Shown: positions 51,294-61,506, counted from the first letter of the stretch. The stretch is DNA of 64,000 nucleotides from JAGVPT01 sp963717445 (GCA_963717445.1 OY970334.1:2356001-2420000), one strand, 5' to 3'. A program made the numbers and translations. Notes: generated from the sequence alone by a model not told the origin.

Positions 51294-51562
51294 CAAAAAT
51301 CCTCCTTGACACACTTCCGCCCCTACAAGCTCACCCACAGAGGGGTGTAGGTGTGTGTCTTATGCGCAGCACTGCATTTCGTTCATGAATTCTACCGAGC
51401 GAAAGGCGATATATAACACAGCACCACCTCACCTTGACATCCCCTCAAATTATCAGTACCTTTTTAACATACAACGATAAATATTTCGCACCAAAACCAA
51501 GCGGATTGTTTTCCCGCTTTTTCTGTCTATATTCATTCTTATTGAACCAGGGCGTTTTTGAA

Positions 51563-53965
51563 ATGGCAATTGAAAAAGTAAAAGATAAAGAATCCAAGAT
51601 TGGCACCGTCGAATCTATCCCAACGACGCTTCCCGTGCTCCCTTTGCGCGATGTCGTGGTATTCCCGTATATGATTTTCCCAGTACTGGTCGGTCGCGAA
51701 TCGTCGCTCCGCGCTGCAAACTATGCGCTCGAGAATGAGAAGTACATTTTTCTCGCCGCGCAGCAAGACCCGTCGATCGACGAGCCGGGTGCCGACGATA
51801 TCTATAAAGAGGGCGTTGTCGCAAAGATTATTCAGATCCTTAAACTTCCCAACGGCCTGCTGAAGATCCTTGTGGACGGCATCGTACAAGCGTCAATCAC
51901 AAAGTACCTGACGAGTGAAAAATATCTTCAGGCAGAAATCGAAATTCATGCGGGCGTCCCTGAAGAGAGCACTGAAATGGAAGCCATCATCAGGCACGCA
52001 TCGACGCTATTTTCGGAATATGTCCGCGCTAACCGGGCCATTCCCCCCGAGGTACTTTCCGCGTATGAAAACATCAAGGATGGGCAACGCCGGCTCTATT
52101 ATATAGCGGCAAATATCGTGCAGAGCGTTGAAGTCAAACAAAAGATTTTGCGCATCCACAACGTGCGCGAGCAATTCATGGAAGTGATTCGCATCCTCAA
52201 CAGCGAAATCAGCATGTTGAAGATTGAGCGGGAGATCGATTCGAAGGTTCACGACAACATCCAGAAATCGCAGCGGAAGTTTTTTATCCAGGAACAGATA
52301 AAAATTTTGCAGGACGAACTGGGTGAAGATGAAGCCTCGCCGGAACTGGCAAAGTTGAAGCAGGATATCGAAAAAGCAAAGATGCCGAAAGAAGTTCATG
52401 CAAAAGCGGTCGAAGAATTCAACAAGCTGAAGAAGACTCCGGCGATGTCCCCCGAGTTTACCGTTACGCGAAACTACCTTGACTGGCTGACGAGCGTTCC
52501 GTGGCAAAAGCGGACGAAAGACAACCTGAAGGTCGACCATGTGAAAGGAATTCTCGACGAGGACCACTTCGGATTGGAAAAACCGAAGGAACGGATTCTT
52601 GAACACATTGCCGTTCTGAATCTCGTGAAAGAGATGAAGGGGCAGATTTTGTGTCTTGTCGGACCGCCGGGCGTTGGGAAGACGTCTCTCGCGAAATCAA
52701 TTGCGCGGGCACTCGGGAGAAAGTTTGTCCGCATTTCGCTCGGCGGCATCCGGGACGAGGCGGAAATCAGGGGGCACCGAAGGACGTATATCGGCTCGAT
52801 GCCCGGTAAAATTATTCAATCGATGAAGCGTGCTGGCGTCGTCAATCCTGTCTTGTTGATGGATGAAGTCGATAAGATGGGCACAGATTTTCACGGCGAT
52901 CCGGCTTCAGCTCTTCTGGAAGTGCTCGACCCCGAGCAAAACAGCACATTCAACGATCACTACCTCGACGTCGATTATGATCTCTCCAACGTCATGTTTA
53001 TTACCACGGCGAACGTGCGTTACACGATTCCTCTTCCTCTCCAGGACAGAATGGAGATCATCGAGCTTGCCAGTTATCTCGATTTCGAAAAAAGGGAAAT
53101 CGCAAAACGGCACATTATTCCGAAGCAAATGGCGGAACACGGCTTGGAGGAAAAAGATGTGATGATCGGCGACGATGCCATTAACAAAATTATTCAAGAG
53201 TACACTCGTGAAGCCGGCGTTCGAAACCTTGAGCGCGAGATCGCTTCCGTTTGCAGAAAAGCGGCAAAGGAAATTGTTCTCGGGAAGCAAAAAAACGGGC
53301 ACAAACACGGCACGGCAAAGAAGAAACATCCGGCAATCATTGTCGACGGGGAAAAGATTGCAAAATACCTCGGCGTTCCGAAATTCAGATCGCGCGAAGC
53401 GGAACGCAAACCGCGGATCGGTTCGGTGACCGGTTTGGCGTGGACGAGTGTCGGCGGTGAAATTCTCGAAGTCGATGTGACGATGATGCGGGGGCCGGAA
53501 CGGCTGACGCTTACAGGGCAATTGGGCGATGTGATGAAAGAATCGGCCCATGCCGCGCTGAGTTATATCCGTTCGAACGCGAAGTCGCTGAAACTCAATC
53601 CCGATTTTTTCAGAAAGAAAGAAATTCATATTCATCTTCCCGAGGGAGCGATTCCGAAAGACGGTCCTTCCGCCGGCATTACAATGGCCATGGCGATGGT
53701 CTCCGCCATCAGCGGAAAACCTGCACGAAGCGATGTTGCGATGACGGGCGAAATCACGCTCCGGGGCAACGTTCTTGCAATCGGCGGCTTGAACGAGAAA
53801 CTTCTTGCAGCCAAGCGGAGTGGCATCAAGACCGTACTCATTCCGAAGGAGAACGAGAAAGATTTAACGGAAATTCAGGATGCCGTGAAGGACGGACTAA
53901 CGATCGTGCCGATTGAAAAGATCGAAGATGCGTTGAAGTACGTGTTCGGCGGAAAGAAGTTTTGA
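51563..53965 (+). CDS. lon: ATP-dependent protease Lon
   Basis: 800 residues. The N-terminal substrate domain begins PTTLPVLPLRDVVVFPYMIFP. AAA+ module: Walker A GPPGVGKT, Walker B VLLMDEVDK and arginine motifs. The proteolytic domain has catalytic Ser in KDGPSAGITMA and Lys in GGLNEKLLAAKRSG. The lid region carries a lysine/histidine-rich insert (GKQKNGHKHGTAKKKH). It degrades misfolded and regulatory proteins. The ATG at 51563 is chosen because the MAIEKV start fits; the in-frame extension to 51434 is non-conserved. Confidence 0.97.
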   Translation: MAIEKVKDKESKIGTVESIPTTLPVLPLRDVVVFPYMIFPVLVGRESSLRAANYALENEKYIFLAAQQDPSIDEPGADDIYKEGVVAKIIQILKLPNGLLKILVDGIVQASITKYLTSEKYLQAEIEIHAGVPEESTEMEAIIRHASTLFSEYVRANRAIPPEVLSAYENIKDGQRRLYYIAANIVQSVEVKQKILRIHNVREQFMEVIRILNSEISMLKIEREIDSKVHDNIQKSQRKFFIQEQIKILQDELGEDEASPELAKLKQDIEKAKMPKEVHAKAVEEFNKLKKTPAMSPEFTVTRNYLDWLTSVPWQKRTKDNLKVDHVKGILDEDHFGLEKPKERILEHIAVLNLVKEMKGQILCLVGPPGVGKTSLAKSIARALGRKFVRISLGGIRDEAEIRGHRRTYIGSMPGKIIQSMKRAGVVNPVLLMDEVDKMGTDFHGDPASALLEVLDPEQNSTFNDHYLDVDYDLSNVMFITTANVRYTIPLPLQDRMEIIELASYLDFEKREIAKRHIIPKQMAEHGLEEKDVMIGDDAINKIIQEYTREAGVRNLEREIASVCRKAAKEIVLGKQKNGHKHGTAKKKHPAIIVDGEKIAKYLGVPKFRSREAERKPRIGSVTGLAWTSVGGEILEVDVTMMRGPERLTLTGQLGDVMKESAHAALSYIRSNAKSLKLNPDFFRKKEIHIHLPEGAIPKDGPSAGITMAMAMVSAISGKPARSDVAMTGEITLRGNVLAIGGLNEKLLAAKRSGIKTVLIPKENEKDLTEIQDAVKDGLTIVPIEKIEDALKYVFGGKKF

Positions 53966-54054
53966 GTTTACGTTTTAAGTTGTCCGTTATGAGTGATACG
54001 AAATACTTACAACTTACAACGTATAACATTCTGACCCAGCACCATTCTTAATTA

Positions 54055-54081
54055 TTAATTCATAATTCTTAATTGCTCTCC
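54055..54081 (+). repeat. AT-rich leader of dnaX shared with dnaB
   Basis: TTAATTCATAATTCTTAATT followed by GCTCTCC ends directly at the dnaX ATG. Counting the ATG, the 30 bp differ from the dnaB leader at only two positions. A further AT-rich unit, ATTCTTAATTATTAATTC, lies just upstream from 54043. Confidence 0.65.
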
Positions 54082-55854
54082 ATGTCGTACCAGGTTACAG
54101 CGCGCAAATGGCGGCCGATGGTGTTCGAAGATGTCATTGGACAATCACATGTTACCAATACGTTGAAGAATGCGCTGGCGACAAACCGGCTTGCGCATGC
54201 GTTCATTTTCTGCGGCGGGCGCGGTTGCGGTAAGACAACGACGGCCCGGATTCTCGCGAAAGCGATTAATTGCCTTCATCCTAAAGAATCAAACCCGTGT
54301 AACGAATGCGAAGTGTGCAGTGAGATCACGAACGGGCGGAGCCTGGACGTCGTTGAAATCGATGGAGCGTCCAACCGAGGCGTGGACGAGATTCGCAACT
54401 TGCGCGAATCGGTTCGTTATGCGCCGGCGCGCGGCAAGTACAAAGTCTACATCATCGATGAAGTCCATATGCTGACGAAGGAAGCGTTCAATGCACTTCT
54501 GAAGACACTTGAGGAGCCGCCGCCACATGTGCTCTTCATTTTCGCGACGACCGAGGTGCACAAAGTCCCCGCAACAATTCTTTCGCGATGCCAACGGTAC
54601 GACTTCCGCCGCATCACGATTGAAGACATTATGTCGCGGCTGCGGTTCATTGCAGGGGAAGAAAAAATCGCCATCGACGACGATTCGTTGATGATTATCG
54701 CAAAAAAGGGGGACGGGTCGATGCGCGATTCGCAAAGTATCTTCGATCAGGTCGTATCGTATTGCGGCATGACAATCACGGTACAGCAGATCATCAGCTT
54801 ACTGAATGTTGTCGACCAGGAATTTTTCTTCCGGGTGAGCGATTGTATCAAGACGCAGGATACGCAAACGGGACTTTCCCTTGTGGAAGAGATTGTGCGC
54901 AACGGGTTCGACATCAAGGAATTTCTGGCCGGATTGACAGAACATTTTCGCAACCTTCTCATCGCGCGAATCACCCAATCAGCCCGTTTAATAGAGGCCC
55001 CGGAAGTCTACCGGGCGCGTTACGCAAACGATGCGCAGCAATTTAACGAGCTGGATATTCTTCGTTTGATAAAATTGGCCTCCGACCTCGAATCGTCGAT
55101 ACGGTACAGTTCGCAGCCGAGGTTCAAGCTGGAAGTCGGTATTATCCAGATGACGAAGATTGAACAGTCGGTAAAAATTGACGACCTTCTTCAGCAACTT
55201 GACGAGTTGAAAAAAAAAATTAATTCCGAAAATCATCTCCTCCCGAAACCGTTCAGTGTAAACGTAAGTAGTGCATCTGCTGTCCAACGTCCGGAGCTTT
55301 CAATGCATGCCGACGAAGAAGCAAATGCAGATTATCGTATGCCGCCTGTTGAAAATGTCCCGGACTCGCCAAAATTTTCTGTTACGAATCCTCAGAAAGA
55401 ACCCTATGAACCCGCTCAGGCAGAAATGGCGACCGGAGAAAAAAGGCTTCCGGAAGGTCAACCATTGCTGGAACAGATCAGGCATGAATGGAGCAACATT
55501 GTCGATGATGTGCGGAGAAAAAAAATTTCAGTAGGGACGATTTTAGGCGAGAGCTCACCGGTTACTCTCGCTCATGAAACGCTGCAAATTGCTTGCGGCG
55601 ACGATTTTCATTTCTCTTCTTTGAAGAGAAATCAAATGTTTCTCACCGAAACCCTCAACACGCTCTTAGGGACGAAACTTCGGATCGAACCTGTGCTTCA
55701 GCCGGCAGCAGTAGCGGTGCCGTTGCCGGCCAGGCCATCTCCTCACGAAAACAACAGCCCGTCATCAAATATAACTCAACCAAAAGAATCTTCATCAAAA
55801 GAACACCCTCTCATTGAAACGCTCTACAGGGATTTTGGTGCTGAACGGGTTTGA
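54082..55854 (+). CDS. dnaX: DNA polymerase III subunits tau/gamma
   Basis: 590 residues of the clamp loader motor. Walker A GGRGCGKT at 45-52, zinc-binding cysteines in CLHPKESNPCNECEVC, IIDEVHML, and the SRC motif in LSRCQRYDF. Domain III ends near 370. An A10 run at 55210-55219 (codons 377-380) follows directly; an added A gives KKKN-stop and a lost A stops 14 codons later, so a gamma form of about 380 residues is likely. The C-terminal tau part (polymerase/helicase contacts) is linker-rich. The ATG at 54082 beats the TTG at 54073 because SYQVTARKWRP is the family start. Confidence 0.95.
   Translation: MSYQVTARKWRPMVFEDVIGQSHVTNTLKNALATNRLAHAFIFCGGRGCGKTTTARILAKAINCLHPKESNPCNECEVCSEITNGRSLDVVEIDGASNRGVDEIRNLRESVRYAPARGKYKVYIIDEVHMLTKEAFNALLKTLEEPPPHVLFIFATTEVHKVPATILSRCQRYDFRRITIEDIMSRLRFIAGEEKIAIDDDSLMIIAKKGDGSMRDSQSIFDQVVSYCGMTITVQQIISLLNVVDQEFFFRVSDCIKTQDTQTGLSLVEEIVRNGFDIKEFLAGLTEHFRNLLIARITQSARLIEAPEVYRARYANDAQQFNELDILRLIKLASDLESSIRYSSQPRFKLEVGIIQMTKIEQSVKIDDLLQQLDELKKKINSENHLLPKPFSVNVSSASAVQRPELSMHADEEANADYRMPPVENVPDSPKFSVTNPQKEPYEPAQAEMATGEKRLPEGQPLLEQIRHEWSNIVDDVRRKKISVGTILGESSPVTLAHETLQIACGDDFHFSSLKRNQMFLTETLNTLLGTKLRIEPVLQPAAVAVPLPARPSPHENNSPSSNITQPKESSSKEHPLIETLYRDFGAERV
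55207..55224 (+). promoter_or_regulatory. Likely frameshift/slippage site in dnaX
   Basis: TTG, then ten A residues (55210-55219), then TTAATTCC. One extra A, or a -1 ribosomal shift, puts TAA in frame immediately (AAT TAA). One A fewer leads to TAA after a dozen codons. Thermus dnaX uses a similar A9 run by transcriptional slippage. Confidence 0.6.
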
Positions 55855-55887
55855 AGAAGAATTTCTTTCCGGAGTTTTTCAACCATA

Positions 55888-57159
55888 ATGAAATTTATCC
55901 GCGTCATATTCCTATTACTGCTGCTGACGGGCTTTCATCTCGCGGCGCAGCAAAAACTTTTGATCCCGATGGATCTCAAACAGACGGATCACTTAAAAGC
56001 ATACGGAATTGCCTTCTGGGCATTGCAGCACGGAATTCAGGTGGATTGGCTGTTGAATTACCGCGGCGGTTCATTTATGTTCGATTATTTTTCGACTGAG
56101 GAAACAGAATGCCGCATCCGGGGTGTTGCTTTTGAAGTCCTCAGCGGCTCCGACGCTGCACGGATTTATGCCGAAATAGCGGACGAAAATACCAATATGG
56201 ATGCAGTGCGATTGGAAAAAGTTCCGAAAATCGCCGTGTATGTCCCGCCCGATTTCAAGCCATGGGATGATGCCGTGACCCTCGCTCTCGAATATGCAGA
56301 AATCCCCTACACAAAAGTGTGGGACGATGATGTGCTCCATGGAAAACTTTCGGAATTTGATTGGCTCCATTTACACCATGAAGATTTCACGGGTCAGTAC
56401 GGAAAATTCTATGCCACCCATCGCAACGCGCCGTGGTACATCGAACAGCAAATTCTTTATGAGCGCGAAGCGCGGGAGCTGGGGTTCAAAAAAGTTTCGG
56501 AAGAGAAAAAAGCAGTAGCGCGCGCAATCAAGCAGTTTGTGGGGGGCGGGGGCTTTTTGTTTGCGATGTGTGCTGCAACCGATACCTACGACATTGCGTT
56601 AGCTGCCGAGAACACCGATATCTGCGATGTGATGTTCGACGGCGATCCCCCCGACCGTGATGCGCAGAAAAAACTCGATTTTTCTAAGACCTTCGCATTC
56701 CAGAATTTTACGCTGGAAATGAATCCCCTGAGGTACGAGTATTCCGATATCGACATTCCACCGAGCGATCCCGTTCCGCTGCGCGACCCCAACACGGACT
56801 ATTTCACGCTTTTTGAATTTTCGGCGAAATACGACCCCGTTCCGACGATGCTGACGCAAGATCACGTGAACGTCATCAAAGGGTTCATGGGACAGACGAC
56901 CGCGTTCAAAAAGAGTTTGATCAAACCGAGCGTAACGATTTTAGCCGAACGCGAAGGGACCGAGGAAGTAAAATATATTCACGGAAACTATGGACGTGGA
57001 ACGTTCACATTTTACGGCGGACATGACCCAGAAGATTACCAGCACGTCGTCGGCGCTCCGCCCACAGATTTGAGTCTTCATAAAAACTCCCCCGGTTACA
57101 GGCTTATTCTTAACAACGTGCTCTTTCCCGCCGCGAGGAAGAAACAGCAGAAGACATAA
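55888..57159 (+). CDS. Secreted protein of the family often named 'asparagine synthetase B'
   Basis: 423 residues. Signal LLLLLTGFHLAAQ. The mature chain starts KLLIPMDLKQTDHLKAYGIAFWALQHG and contains IAVYVPPDFKPWDDAVTLALEYAEIPYTKVWDD, FDWLHLHHEDFTGQYGKFY, a GGGGFLFAMCAATDTYDIALA stretch and IHGNYGRGTFTFYGGHDPEDYQH. This suggests a GATase/ThuA-like alpha/beta fold. I see neither the N-terminal Cys2 glutaminase nor the SGGxDS ATP motif of true asparagine synthetases, so the common database name is misleading. Its role is unknown. It lies between dnaX and mfd on the same strand. Confidence 0.8.
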   Translation: MKFIRVIFLLLLLTGFHLAAQQKLLIPMDLKQTDHLKAYGIAFWALQHGIQVDWLLNYRGGSFMFDYFSTEETECRIRGVAFEVLSGSDAARIYAEIADENTNMDAVRLEKVPKIAVYVPPDFKPWDDAVTLALEYAEIPYTKVWDDDVLHGKLSEFDWLHLHHEDFTGQYGKFYATHRNAPWYIEQQILYEREARELGFKKVSEEKKAVARAIKQFVGGGGFLFAMCAATDTYDIALAAENTDICDVMFDGDPPDRDAQKKLDFSKTFAFQNFTLEMNPLRYEYSDIDIPPSDPVPLRDPNTDYFTLFEFSAKYDPVPTMLTQDHVNVIKGFMGQTTAFKKSLIKPSVTILAEREGTEEVKYIHGNYGRGTFTFYGGHDPEDYQHVVGAPPTDLSLHKNSPGYRLILNNVLFPAARKKQQKT

Positions 57160-57197
57160 CAGTGGATAGTCGATGTCGGACACTGCCGGTTTTTGTG

Positions 57198-57325
57198 TAG
57201 TGCTCAGGTTTGGTAAGGTGACGGACACCTTACCGATTTGCCTTACCAAATATTTCGCCATAACGTGATTTTGGGGAGTAAGGTGTCCGTCACCTCTCGC
57301 TGGAAAAACAAAACTGACCGCTACT
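57198..57325. repeat. Dispersed inverted-repeat element, copy C
   Basis: Best-preserved copy. The ends TAGTGCTCAGGTTTGG and AAAACTGACCGCTACT are imperfect inverted repeats. Inside, GTAAGGTG/CACCTTAC form a hairpin (57213-57233), and AGGTGTCCGTCACC (57281-57294) faces GGTGACGGACACCT. A half-unit GATGTCGGACACTG at about 57172-57185 looks like a remnant of a diverged copy. The element fills the gap before mfd. Confidence 0.85.
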
Positions 57326-57427
57326 GGTTTTTGAACTCTCCCGGATTTTTTGTATCTTCATTCACCGTGCTGATGAATTTCTTTCAGATTCATCGGGAGG
57401 GGTTTTTGTGTTTATAACCGACTGTTT

Positions 57428-58876
57428 ATGCTTTCCGATGTAAAAAAGAAAATATTTTCTTCAGAAGAATTTCAACGCCTAAGCGTTGCGGAACCGGCTC
57501 CATCGGCTCCGGTCTATCTTCGCGGGATTGCCGGATCGCTTTGGGCGTTTATTGCGGCATATCTGTTTGAAGAATTTCAGGGACAAATTCTTCTTGTTGT
57601 TCCGGAAAAAGATTCGGCGGAAAAATTGAGCGACGATTGTTCTCAATTGGTTTCGGAAGCGAACGTGCATCTGTATGCGGTTGAATCAATTTATGGCGCC
57701 CAGCCGCTCGATATGACGGCAACGATTAGCCAGGTTGAATCGCTGAAGGCGTTGTCCGCACAGCTCCCCGGTATTTATGTCGCACATGCGGCATCCCTGG
57801 CATTTGCCGTTCCTCCGAGGGAGCAATTTATGCGGGCGACTATTGAACTTTCAGCCAACACTGAGACAGGCTTCGAATCGCTCCTTGCGAAGCTCGCCGA
57901 GCGCGGATTTGAGCGGAAACCGCTGGTCGAAACGTACGGGGATGTTGCCGTCCGCGGCGGGATCGTCGATATTTTTCCGTTTATCGGCGATAACCCGGTA
58001 CGGCTTGAATTCTGGGGCGATACGATCGAATCGATCCGTGAATTCGATGTGTTATCCCAGCGCTCTATCCGTGAACTTCAAAGCGTGAGTATCGTTCCGA
58101 ATATTTCGCAAATGGTTTCAAGAAAAGATTCTTCGGATGGCATAACACCTCCTCCATCCCCCGAGGGAAAGGTTTCTTTTATAGATTTCTTTACCCCACA
58201 GGCTATAGTTCTCACCGATGACCCGCCGCTCCTTGAGAAAGAAATTCTAGAGCTTGAAGCGGAAGGGGCAGCTCCGAATTATTCATTCGGGGAAATAGGG
58301 GAAAAACTTCTAACGTTCCCGTCGTTCATTCACTCTGTAATCGGCAAATCTTCGACCGGACCGTTCATCGATTTTCAAGCGGTGCCGCAACCCCCTACGA
58401 ATGGGAGCATTAAAATTCTTCTTGAACAGGTTGGGAAACTGGCGGGGAGGAATTTCGAGATCAATGTTGCCTCCGATACGGAGGAAGAATCCCAACGCAT
58501 AAAGGAGTTAATCGAAGAAACCGGCACACAGCATGATGATTCACCGGTGACAGGCAACGGCCGTGAAGCAGAGTCAAATTTCTTCGAACCCGTTTTGCCG
58601 TCGGTCAATTATATTCCTGAAACGGTCCATTCCGGATTTCTCTATCCCCCTGCCCGCATCGCTCTTTTCACAGAGCATGAAGTTTTCGGGCGCATCAAAC
58701 GCCGGGGCGCTCCACAACGCCGCCGTTTCAGGGGAATATCACCAAAAGAGCTTCACTCGCTTCGCCGCGGGGATTTTGTCGTTCACGTGGACCATGGTAT
58801 CGGAAAATTTTTGGGGCTTGAAAAAATTTCAATCCGTGGAACAGAGCAAGAAGTTGCAAAACTCGAGTACCGATGA
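57428..58876 (+). pseudogene. mfd: Transcription-repair coupling factor Mfd, N-terminal part (frameshifted gene)
   Basis: 482 residues: a UvrB-like domain (GIAGSLWAFIAAYLFEEFQGQ ... GGIVDIFPFIGDNPVRLEFWGD) and most of the RNA-polymerase-interacting domain (RRGDFVVHVDHGIGKFLGL ... TEQEVAKLEYR). The frame ends at TGA 58874-58876 in the middle of a conserved strand. The missing continuation DEKGILFVNLNYINRIQKY begins at 58872 in the +1 frame. The two parts together would make about 1127 residues, normal for Mfd. Either a real lesion, recoding, or one missing base in the assembly. Confidence 0.85.
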
Positions 58877-60812
58877 AAAAGGAATTCTTTTTGTCAATCT
58901 GAATTACATCAACCGCATCCAAAAATATTCTTCGGCGGAAGGTCATACGCCTAAGCTGAGCAAACTCGGCGGCGGTGAATGGGAAAAGTTGAAAGCCCGG
59001 GCGAAGAAGAAGATCAAAGATATTGCACGCGACCTCATTCTTCTTTATGCAAAGCGGAAAAGCGAAGAAGGTGTTCCATTTTCCCCCGACACACACTGGC
59101 AGAAAGAAATGGAAGCCTCGTTTATGTTTGAAGACACTCCCGATCAAGCTGCCGCGACTGCCGATGTGAAGAAAGATATGGAGAACGCCAGCCCCATGGA
59201 TAGGTTGGTGTGCGGGGATGTCGGGTTTGGCAAGACGGAAATCGCCGTGCGTGCTGCATTCAAAGCGGTCCTCAACAATAAACAGGTTGCCGTTCTCGTC
59301 CCGACCACGATTTTAGCCCAGCAGCATTTCACTACCTTTTCCGACAGGCTAAGCAGGTACCCGGTGCGCATCGCTTCGCTCTCACGATTTAAAAGCACGA
59401 AAGAGCAAAACGGAATTGTTGAAGGGCTTCAGAACGGCACAATCGACATTGTCATCGGTACGCACAGGTTATTGTCGAAGGATGTGCGATTCAAAGACCT
59501 CGGACTGCTGGTTATCGATGAAGAGCAACGTTTTGGCGTAGCGGCGAAAGAGAAGCTCCGCACGCTCCGCTCAAACGTTGATACGTTGACTCTTACGGCG
59601 ACGCCGATTCCACGAACGCTCCATTTCTCGTTGATGGGCGCACGCGACCTTTCCATCATCAATACGCCGCCGCGAAACAGGCTCCCCATCTACACGGAAA
59701 TTGCACAGTTCGACAAAAAAATACTCCGTGAAGCAGTATTGAAAGAATTGCATCGGGGCGGGCAAGTGTACATCGTCAATGACCGGGTCGAGAACATCGA
59801 TTCTTTTGCAGCGACGCTTCAAGAGTATATCCCGGAAGCCCGGTTCCGTGTAGCGCACGGTCAGTTAAAAGGGCATGAGCTCGAAAAGGTGATGCTGGAT
59901 TTTCTTGAAAAGAAATGCGATGTTCTCGTCGCGACAAAAATTATTGAGTCCGGACTGGACATCCCGAACGTCAACACGATTATCATCAACAGGGCAGACC
60001 GGTTTGGGCTTGCCGAGTTATATCAATTGCGCGGCCGCGTGGGACGTTCGAACGTGCAGGCATATTCGTATTTGCTCGTTCCGCCGATTTCCATCCTTCC
60101 AAAGGCAACACTACGGCGACTGCAGGCGATCGAGGAATTTACGGAGCTAGGCTCGGGATTTAATCTTGCGATGCGCGATCTTGAAATTCGTGGAGCTGGT
60201 AATATGCTCGGGGGAGAACAAAGCGGTTTTATCATGGAAATGGGTTTTGAGATGTACACAAAAACGCTGGAAGAAGCGGTCGGTGAATTAAAAAGCCAGG
60301 AATTTTCAGAGCTGTTTTTGGCGGAACAAAAAACAGCGCCGGTATCACGAACGGACACCATTATTGAAGCCGACATCGATGCGTACATCCCCGAGTTCTA
60401 TGTTGAAGACGATGCCGAGCGGTTGGATATTTACCGGCGATTATATAAAACTGAAACTATTAAAGCAGCGGATGACATCCGGTTGGAACTTATTGATCGA
60501 TTCGGCTCGTCAGTAGAAGAGGTGGAGAATTTATTTATGCTTTCAAATCTCCGTGTGCTCGCGTCAAAGGCGGGTTTTCGAAAAATTGAGATGAATAAGC
60601 GAACGCTGCGCCTCTATTTCCCGCCGGATACGGAGAAAGAGTTTTATGATAACGGCTCCTTTCAGTCCATTATGGCAAAGGCCGGGGAAATACGAACGCA
60701 CAAAGTTCAATTAAAACAGGAGGGAAGGCAGTTGCTGGTCCACGCTACGCTCGTCAACGAAACCGGCCCTGAACGTTTCGCCGAAGTTCAAGAACTCGTT
60801 CAACAATTATAA
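58872..60812 (+). pseudogene. mfd: Mfd, C-terminal part (translocase and D7), +1 frame
   Basis: 647 codons continuing Mfd: the end of the RID (FVNLNYINRIQKYSS), the RecG-like translocase with Walker A GDVGFGKTE, VLVPTTILAQQHF, the DEEQ box VIDEEQRFG, TATPIPRTLHFSLMGARDLS, the second RecA lobe (TKIIESGLDIPNVNTIIINRADRFGLAELYQLRGRVGR), the TRG motif and the autoinhibitory C-terminal domain. It has no start of its own: in-frame codons run open back to 58563 through sequence that codes for the N-terminal half. It releases RNA polymerase stalled at lesions and recruits UvrA. Confidence 0.85.
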
Positions 60813-60826
60813 GAATAGGATTTGAT

Positions 60827-61426
60827 GTGGATAAAATTAAAACCGTTATTTTTGATATAGGCGGAGTGTTGGTCAACGTCGATTTTGATGCGTTTCCGCG
60901 TCTGGTTGGAATTGAACGGAATCGAGTTAATCCTTTTGATGTGCAGGCGATTGAACGAATGGCAAGAGAATACGAAATAGGGCGTATAGGCACGGAAGAA
61001 TTTTTTGGGATGATGGATGAGATTTTTAAAGGGAAGTTTACCAGGAAGAAGCTTGAAAATGCCTGGAACGCAACTGTCGTAGAGGAGAATTCAGCGATCG
61101 TTCCAATCGTCGATGCGATCCAGACAAGGCATCAAATCGCAATACTGAGTAATACGAATCCGACCCATTTCCAGAAATCGTGCGACGTTGCGGCCATCAT
61201 CAAAAAATTTTCTAAATTTTATCTCTCGTTCCAAATTGGGGCAAGCAAACCCGACGAAGCGGTCTATCAGTATGTTATTCAGGATTTATCGGTCGAGCCT
61301 TCCTCTCTTCTTTTCATCGATGATATTGCGGAAAACGTACTTGCAGCCAACAAATGTGGCATGAAAGGAATTATTTTTAAGAGCGTTTCCCAGCTCCAAA
61401 CGGAACTGCGCTTACACAAAATTTAG
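60827..61426 (+). CDS. HAD family hydrolase (YihX-like phosphatase)
   Basis: 199 residues. Motif I VIFDIGGVLVNVD, motif II Ser/Thr in ILSNTNPTHF, motif III Lys in GASKPDEAVYQYV and motif IV LFIDDIAENVLAA. The helical cap lies at about 20-85. The pattern resembles the HAD-IA sugar-phosphate phosphatases such as YihX. GTG start at 60827, 14 bp after mfd, so cotranscription is likely. Substrate unknown. Confidence 0.9.
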   Translation: MDKIKTVIFDIGGVLVNVDFDAFPRLVGIERNRVNPFDVQAIERMAREYEIGRIGTEEFFGMMDEIFKGKFTRKKLENAWNATVVEENSAIVPIVDAIQTRHQIAILSNTNPTHFQKSCDVAAIIKKFSKFYLSFQIGASKPDEAVYQYVIQDLSVEPSSLLFIDDIAENVLAANKCGMKGIIFKSVSQLQTELRLHKI

Positions 61427-61506
61427 TGATTGGCCGTTAGATTTGTTTTGATTATGGACTTGGGTCGTGACTCAGTTTCGATGACAGATTCTTGATCGAT
61501 CTACTT

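Noticed and set aside
54043..54081. Short AT repeats as CRISPR or tandem array
   Set aside because: No regular repeat-spacer pattern; no CRISPR array is present anywhere in the window.
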